A DNA stretch of 64,000 nt from Laetiporus sulphureus 93-53. Its lineage: Eukaryota; Basidiomycota; Agaricomycetes; Polyporales; Laetiporaceae. Positions 59,983 through 64,000 of the stretch are shown piece by piece. A program made the position numbers and the translations under genes. The stretch is taken from positions 620,597 to 684,596 of the forward strand of contig NW_024468515.1 in the NCBI RefSeq assembly GCF_001632365.1. Direction: 5' to 3'. Every line of letters starts with the position of its first letter. Positions within the stretch are counted from its first letter, which is position 1. The notes under the pieces are model-generated. The model saw only the letters and a program-made list of their open reading frames with translations, had not been told where the DNA came from and made no database searches.

Positions 59983-60321
59983 GTCTGTCGAGGCAAGAGC
60001 TGTGGGATGACGTTCACCTCAAACGAGGGGTTAATGGCGGGAAGTCCCAGAACGAGAGCAGCGGCCCTGCAGCGGCAACAACAGTGACCGGGGTCTGTCT
60101 TGATGTGGTCGCTCTCAGGGCTACAATTATCTGGCAGTTTTCCTGCAGAGGTGCCGTAGGAGCTTTACGTACAGACCACGCAGGACAATGTGCGAGTTGT
60201 GCAGCTGACGGGCGTTTGGCACACACAAGGTCACCACACCGGGTGCAGTGAGGCGCTCTTCGCGGGACACGAATCGACGCGCTCGTAACGCTCATGCTCA
60301 TTGTCTACTCCGTTAAGCTAC
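59983..60321. promoter_or_regulatory. Bidirectional promoter, Ste50 / trafficking-like gene
   Basis: 339 bp between divergent start codons, presumed to contain both promoters. An open frame on the minus strand (60014-60301) has no family features. Confidence 0.4.
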
Positions 60322-63300
60322 ATGGATGACCTCTATCGGAACGCCTGGAGTGACCAAGCAGAGCGTATGCTCCCGGATGTGAAGCCTGCTCTTAGCTCGA
60401 CCTCATGGCTTTCGCCCACACTCGCGCTTTCCGAGGAAGAGGCTGATCTGGCAACACCTTCTTGGTCTACGGGAACCGGTATTCACTGGAATGAGCCTTC
60501 AGAAAACTCGGGCATCTCGTGGACTCAAACAGATACCGACGCGGGCTGGGGGGCAAGTACTTATGAAGGCATCCAGCTTGGCGGGCCTGCCGAGAGGGAA
60601 GAATCGCCGCCGCCATCCACTGCGGAGGCAGACGCTGAGACACAGGCGGAGATTCAGGCACAGGCAGAGACTGAGACCGAGATTGAGAAACGGGAGACGA
60701 CTGTGTCTATTCCTCAATCCCCCAAAGTCTCAGCTGTCTCGGACGTCGAGCCATCGTCGCCGCATTCGCCTGCCGAGATACAATTACCTCCTTCCGTTGT
60801 ATCTTCTCCGGCCTTCGGGACCTTGTCGCTACCACCTGATCAAGATGGCTTCGGCACATTTGCGTCTGCAATAAGCCCAGACGAGGAAACAGCCTTGGCT
60901 TTGGAGGAAAGCGAAATTAATGCGGACGCTTGGGGGTCCGCGTGGGCCACTAGAACTGATGCTGCAGAAAGTACAGAGGAGCCTGTTGATGAGTGGGAGA
61001 CAGCTCGGCGGCTCAGAGCTAAACAAGACCGCAGAGTTGTGAGTCAGTGATGGTGCTCATGGACTAGTCGGTTTGTGAATGACATCGACACAAACAGCCT
61101 CCCGAGGTCTTAGCATCTATTCTGAGTGAATGCGACAGTTTCGTGCGTGACGCATGGCCTACGTCTGAGAATGGGGATGCAGAGGACGAGGAAGGAAGGA
61201 AGGAGGATTGGCAACGTGGGATGGAGAGCGTTGAAGGTCTGTAAGTGCAGGATCATGCTTATAACAGGACATCCGTCTCAATTCGATGCATAGTGAATCC
61301 TTCGTTCAAACCTTTCTACCACCGTTGACCCTTCAGCCGCCCGTGCACTTCGGCAAGACCGAAGTCGCTAAACGGATGGCAACCTCCGTGCGTCTGACGA
61401 AGAACATGGCCCTTACCAAGGGCAGTCCCATGTCGCATTACCTCGCTGCTAAGGGCTCCATTGCGTGGGAGGTTGCTGTTAAGAGTCGCAAGGAGATAAC
61501 TGAAGACGATGTACCCCTAGGTTGGCGGATCTTGGAGAAGGAGCCATCGCATGAAGTCGCCTTTGATGCCAACAAAGGGAAGAAACGAGCTAGCAAGATC
61601 TTCTCATTCTGGGGGCGCAAGGACTCGAGCGTTGCTCATTCTCGCACGTCGTCCCAGACAACCAGCGTGTCGCAGTCGGAGGCTGCACATAGCCCCATTA
61701 TTGGAGAGACTGATTCGCGACGTACTAGCCATGACACTGTTGAGCCAACAGCAAACGCCAGTATGGATAAGATTGCCTCGCCAGTCCAGGTTTCTTCGCC
61801 GGCGTCTCAATCCACTCCGTCCGCCTCTACCTCCGCTGCACAATCACCACCCCCAACGATGTCATCTTATTCGACAGCGCCAGAGCCCCAGTTCGATCAA
61901 GCTGAAGTTCCTTCCCCACCTCTCCCATCCGCCGTCTCGCGTTTCTTGAACAGGTTCTCGCGGCACCGGAGTGCAACGGCTCCTCTAAGCTCGCAGGGCT
62001 CGCTCGCGCTATCATCTGACGACTTGGAATTTCTGTCTGATATCGTGCCCAGTGCAAGTGACGGCAACGATGATGATTTCATCACGAGCTTGAGGGCACT
62101 ACCAAATACAGTGAAGCCAACGCCGCTGCCGCCCATGCTGCCTCCCCCTCCACCTGCGCCGCGGCGTACTGCAAGTCCTGTCAGTAGATCCGGAAGCGCA
62201 GCGCCAGGAACGCAGCCTGCATTGGATGACTTCGACTCGTTCTTCGACTGCTTGGATTCCGGAGCGTCTGCCAATGGGAAGGAGGTCTCATTGTCCCCTC
62301 TTAATGGCACTGCACCTTTGAAGCCTGCGTTTGCTGCTGTGTTGCAACCAACTCGGCCGTCGACGCCTTCTGTGTCCCTTATGCCTGGCGATTCTAATAC
62401 ACCAGAAAAGTCCACTAGTCCTCCACCTCTGGCCGATATCTCGACGAAACAGCCTTTTCAGCCTTTCTTTCTCCCCTCACCACCCTCCTCTCGTTCTCAT
62501 ACTCCTATAGCTGCTACGGGCATAAGGTCAGGTATACCTCCGCCAATCCAGACGATGCCAATAAATGCACAGGCGAAGGCGCAAGCTGACGCATCTTTCG
62601 GTGATAGGGCGCCACCACCACCTATTTCGCGACCCCGATCAACATCTATTGTGTCAACGGCACCATCAGAAGAGATTCGCTCGCCATCTACGCCTGGGTC
62701 GGCTCGCCCATTGGCAGAGCTGTATCCAAACGCGTATCGTGCGAGCGCGGCGTCGAGGTCATTTGTCCTGCCACCACCACCTCCACCGCCAAGCCGTGCT
62801 CAGATATTGCCGCCTCCCCTGGCTCCTCCTCCGCCGGGTCCATCGTTGTCTCGCAAGACGACTGCTCTCAATATATTTGACAATGATGACTTCTCCGACT
62901 ACTTGTCATCGTCCGCGAGCTCGACGTCAGAGCCCGTCCTCCAGCCTGTTTTGGCCTCTACGCCGCGTGTCTCAACTCCCGTTAGCACGCCTTCGTCGAC
63001 CATTCCTGGATCTGCAGCACCTGTGCTCGCTCCCCATCCTGTTCTGCCAGGTCCCTCCTCCAAACCTCCCCGTCTGTCGCTAGCTTCGACATCCAACTTT
63101 GCGGCATTCGATGACGACGAATTCTCGGATTTTCACTCATCGGCCGCTTCGGCGCATCCTAGTACTTCCTGCGATACACCCCTTTTCTCCGAATACCAGT
63201 CCTCCAGCTCTTCTGCAATCCATCGATCAGATTCCTCGAAACAATTTGACTCCCCGACGCTGGATGACAGATTTGCCTCCGAAAAAGCGTTTCTCACCCC

Positions 63301-63874
63301 GGGCAAGACGGTCGGTTTCGACGTTTCCAGTGCTTCTCCGATGCTTTCTACACCTTCGCCGCCCAAACCGATATCCAAGACGGAGTCCATTTCTCCTATA
63401 TCGCCCCAGAAGCTTGCAGAGCCTCAGCCACAGCAGGCGGCAGTAGGAACAGTTTCGAACCTGACCAGGGCGGCATCGCTGAAACGGACGCTCAATTTGA
63501 TGGAACGTGCCGCTGCCCATCCAGGACGATGGCCAGCGCCGCCCTCGCCGCTTCCGGAGGCGATCCCTGCACCACCTCCGGGTCCTGGCACTTTAGCACG
63601 TGTGGACCTATTGGGTGATGAGTGGCATACGAAGGATGGGCCTTCGCCGTCTGTGCCCGCGCTGCCTAACGCCATCAACCCATCATCATCTGCAACTGGG
63701 TTGGGCATTGATAGCAAACCCACGTCTCCTCTACCTCTCTTCCATTCTCAGTCGGTGAGGAGTGCATCCAAAAGTGATGTGTTGGCTACGCGGCCAGCAA
63801 CGACGACGCCGTTGAATGCGTCGAGGAATGGCAGACTTTCAGCGCAAGACTTGCTGTTCTTCGAAGGATTGTAG
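60322..63874 (+). CDS. Large acidic-Phe-motif protein, possible clathrin/AP-1 accessory factor
   Basis: I do not recognise a named family. Three exons are seen: start ATG 60322 (MDDLYRNAWSDQAER), the second near 61101 (PPEVLASILSECDSFVRDAW), and a long third exon from 61290 to the stop at 63874. The N-terminal part contains Glu-rich and Gln/Glu repeats. A conserved-looking globular block lies near 61290-61560 (FVQTFLPPLTLQPPVHF, AWEVAVKSRKEITEDDVPLG). The rest is Ser/Pro-rich and disordered, with PPPPP runs. Recurrent acidic phenylalanine motifs, DGFGTF (about 60846), DDFDSFF (62227), DDFSDY (62885), DDEFSDF (63113) and a C-terminal LLFFEGL, resemble gamma-ear/GGA-ear binding peptides of clathrin accessory proteins such as aftiphilin. 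Function is inferred from these motifs only. Confidence 0.65.
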
Positions 63875-64000
63875 TACGCTTACGAACAGTCATTTACTAA
63901 GTGTAACGTCCTTATAATGACCATGAGGGGGGGTATCGAGAGTACTGGTAGCATCGCAAATCTATTATACATAAGAGGAGTGGAAAGCTGCGGACCATAT
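63875..64000. other. 3' flank at the window end
   Basis: The last 126 bases follow the stop codon of the preceding gene. They hold an AT-rich stretch (TATTATACAT near 63964) but no coding sequence that I can support. Confidence 0.4.

Noticed and set aside
60014..60301. Minus-strand frame upstream of Ste50 as a longer N-terminus
   Set aside because: An in-frame stop separates it from MSSVDL, and the SAM domain begins normally at 59982.

Overview
This window looks like genomic DNA from a filamentous basidiomycete, most likely a wood-inhabiting Agaricomycete. The evidence is dense genes with many short introns (about 40-75 nt) using GT...AG borders, basidiomycete-type protein families (a Ste50 adaptor with SH3 domains, basidiomycete F-box proteins), and a secreted GH3 beta-xylosidase. 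There is no bacterial or organellar content, and no tRNA, rRNA or CRISPR array was recognised. All gene models were joined by hand, by following reading frames across GT...AG introns. Lengths are given only where the exon sum was checked.

Layout. 0-8 kb: S9 serine peptidase (-), nucleoporin Nup53/Nup35 (-) divergent from ZPR1 (+), then a ubiquitin C-terminal hydrolase (+). 8-13 kb: two small uncertain genes and a multi-exon orphan (-). 13.8-20 kb: splicing factor PRP40 (+), mitochondrial ribosomal protein bL21m (-) divergent from ATP synthase alpha ATP1 (+). 20-27.5 kb: a DUF2408-type protein (-) divergent from tropomyosin (+), MsrB (-) and an F-box gene with a doubtful 3' half (-). 28.7-39.9 kb: a short-chain dehydrogenase, a full-length ABCC transporter and a GH3 beta-xylosidase (all +). 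40-45.5 kb: the accessory-looking part, with a hypermodified-DNA enzyme-like protein fused to a chromodomain (+), a P450 (-) and a 707-bp terminal-inverted-repeat element. 46-64 kb: CDK7/Kin28 (+), a nuclear-looking orphan (-) divergent from a complex I 21-kDa subunit (+), IPI3 (-) divergent from a DnaJ protein (+), a frameshifted F-box-like gene (+), and the MAPK adaptor Ste50/Ubc2 (-) divergent from an acidic-phenylalanine-rich trafficking-like protein (+).

Most genes are conserved housekeeping functions: nuclear pore, translation and growth signalling, splicing, CAK/TFIIH kinase, ribosome assembly, respiration and actin. They do not form a pathway. The recurrent arrangement is head-to-head pairs separated by about 200-340 bp, which implies shared bidirectional promoters.

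The main candidate for an unusual system is the gene at 40690-42212. It joins a domain resembling the helical domain of phage 5-hydroxymethyl-deoxyuridine hypermodification enzymes to a C-terminal chromodomain. The best-supported mobile element is at 44833-45539 (88-bp inverted repeats matching at 87 of 88 positions, 5-bp TACAA duplication). Several very short coding exons (12, 12, 13, 18, 19 and 26 nt) are supported by reading phase, most of them also by family conservation.
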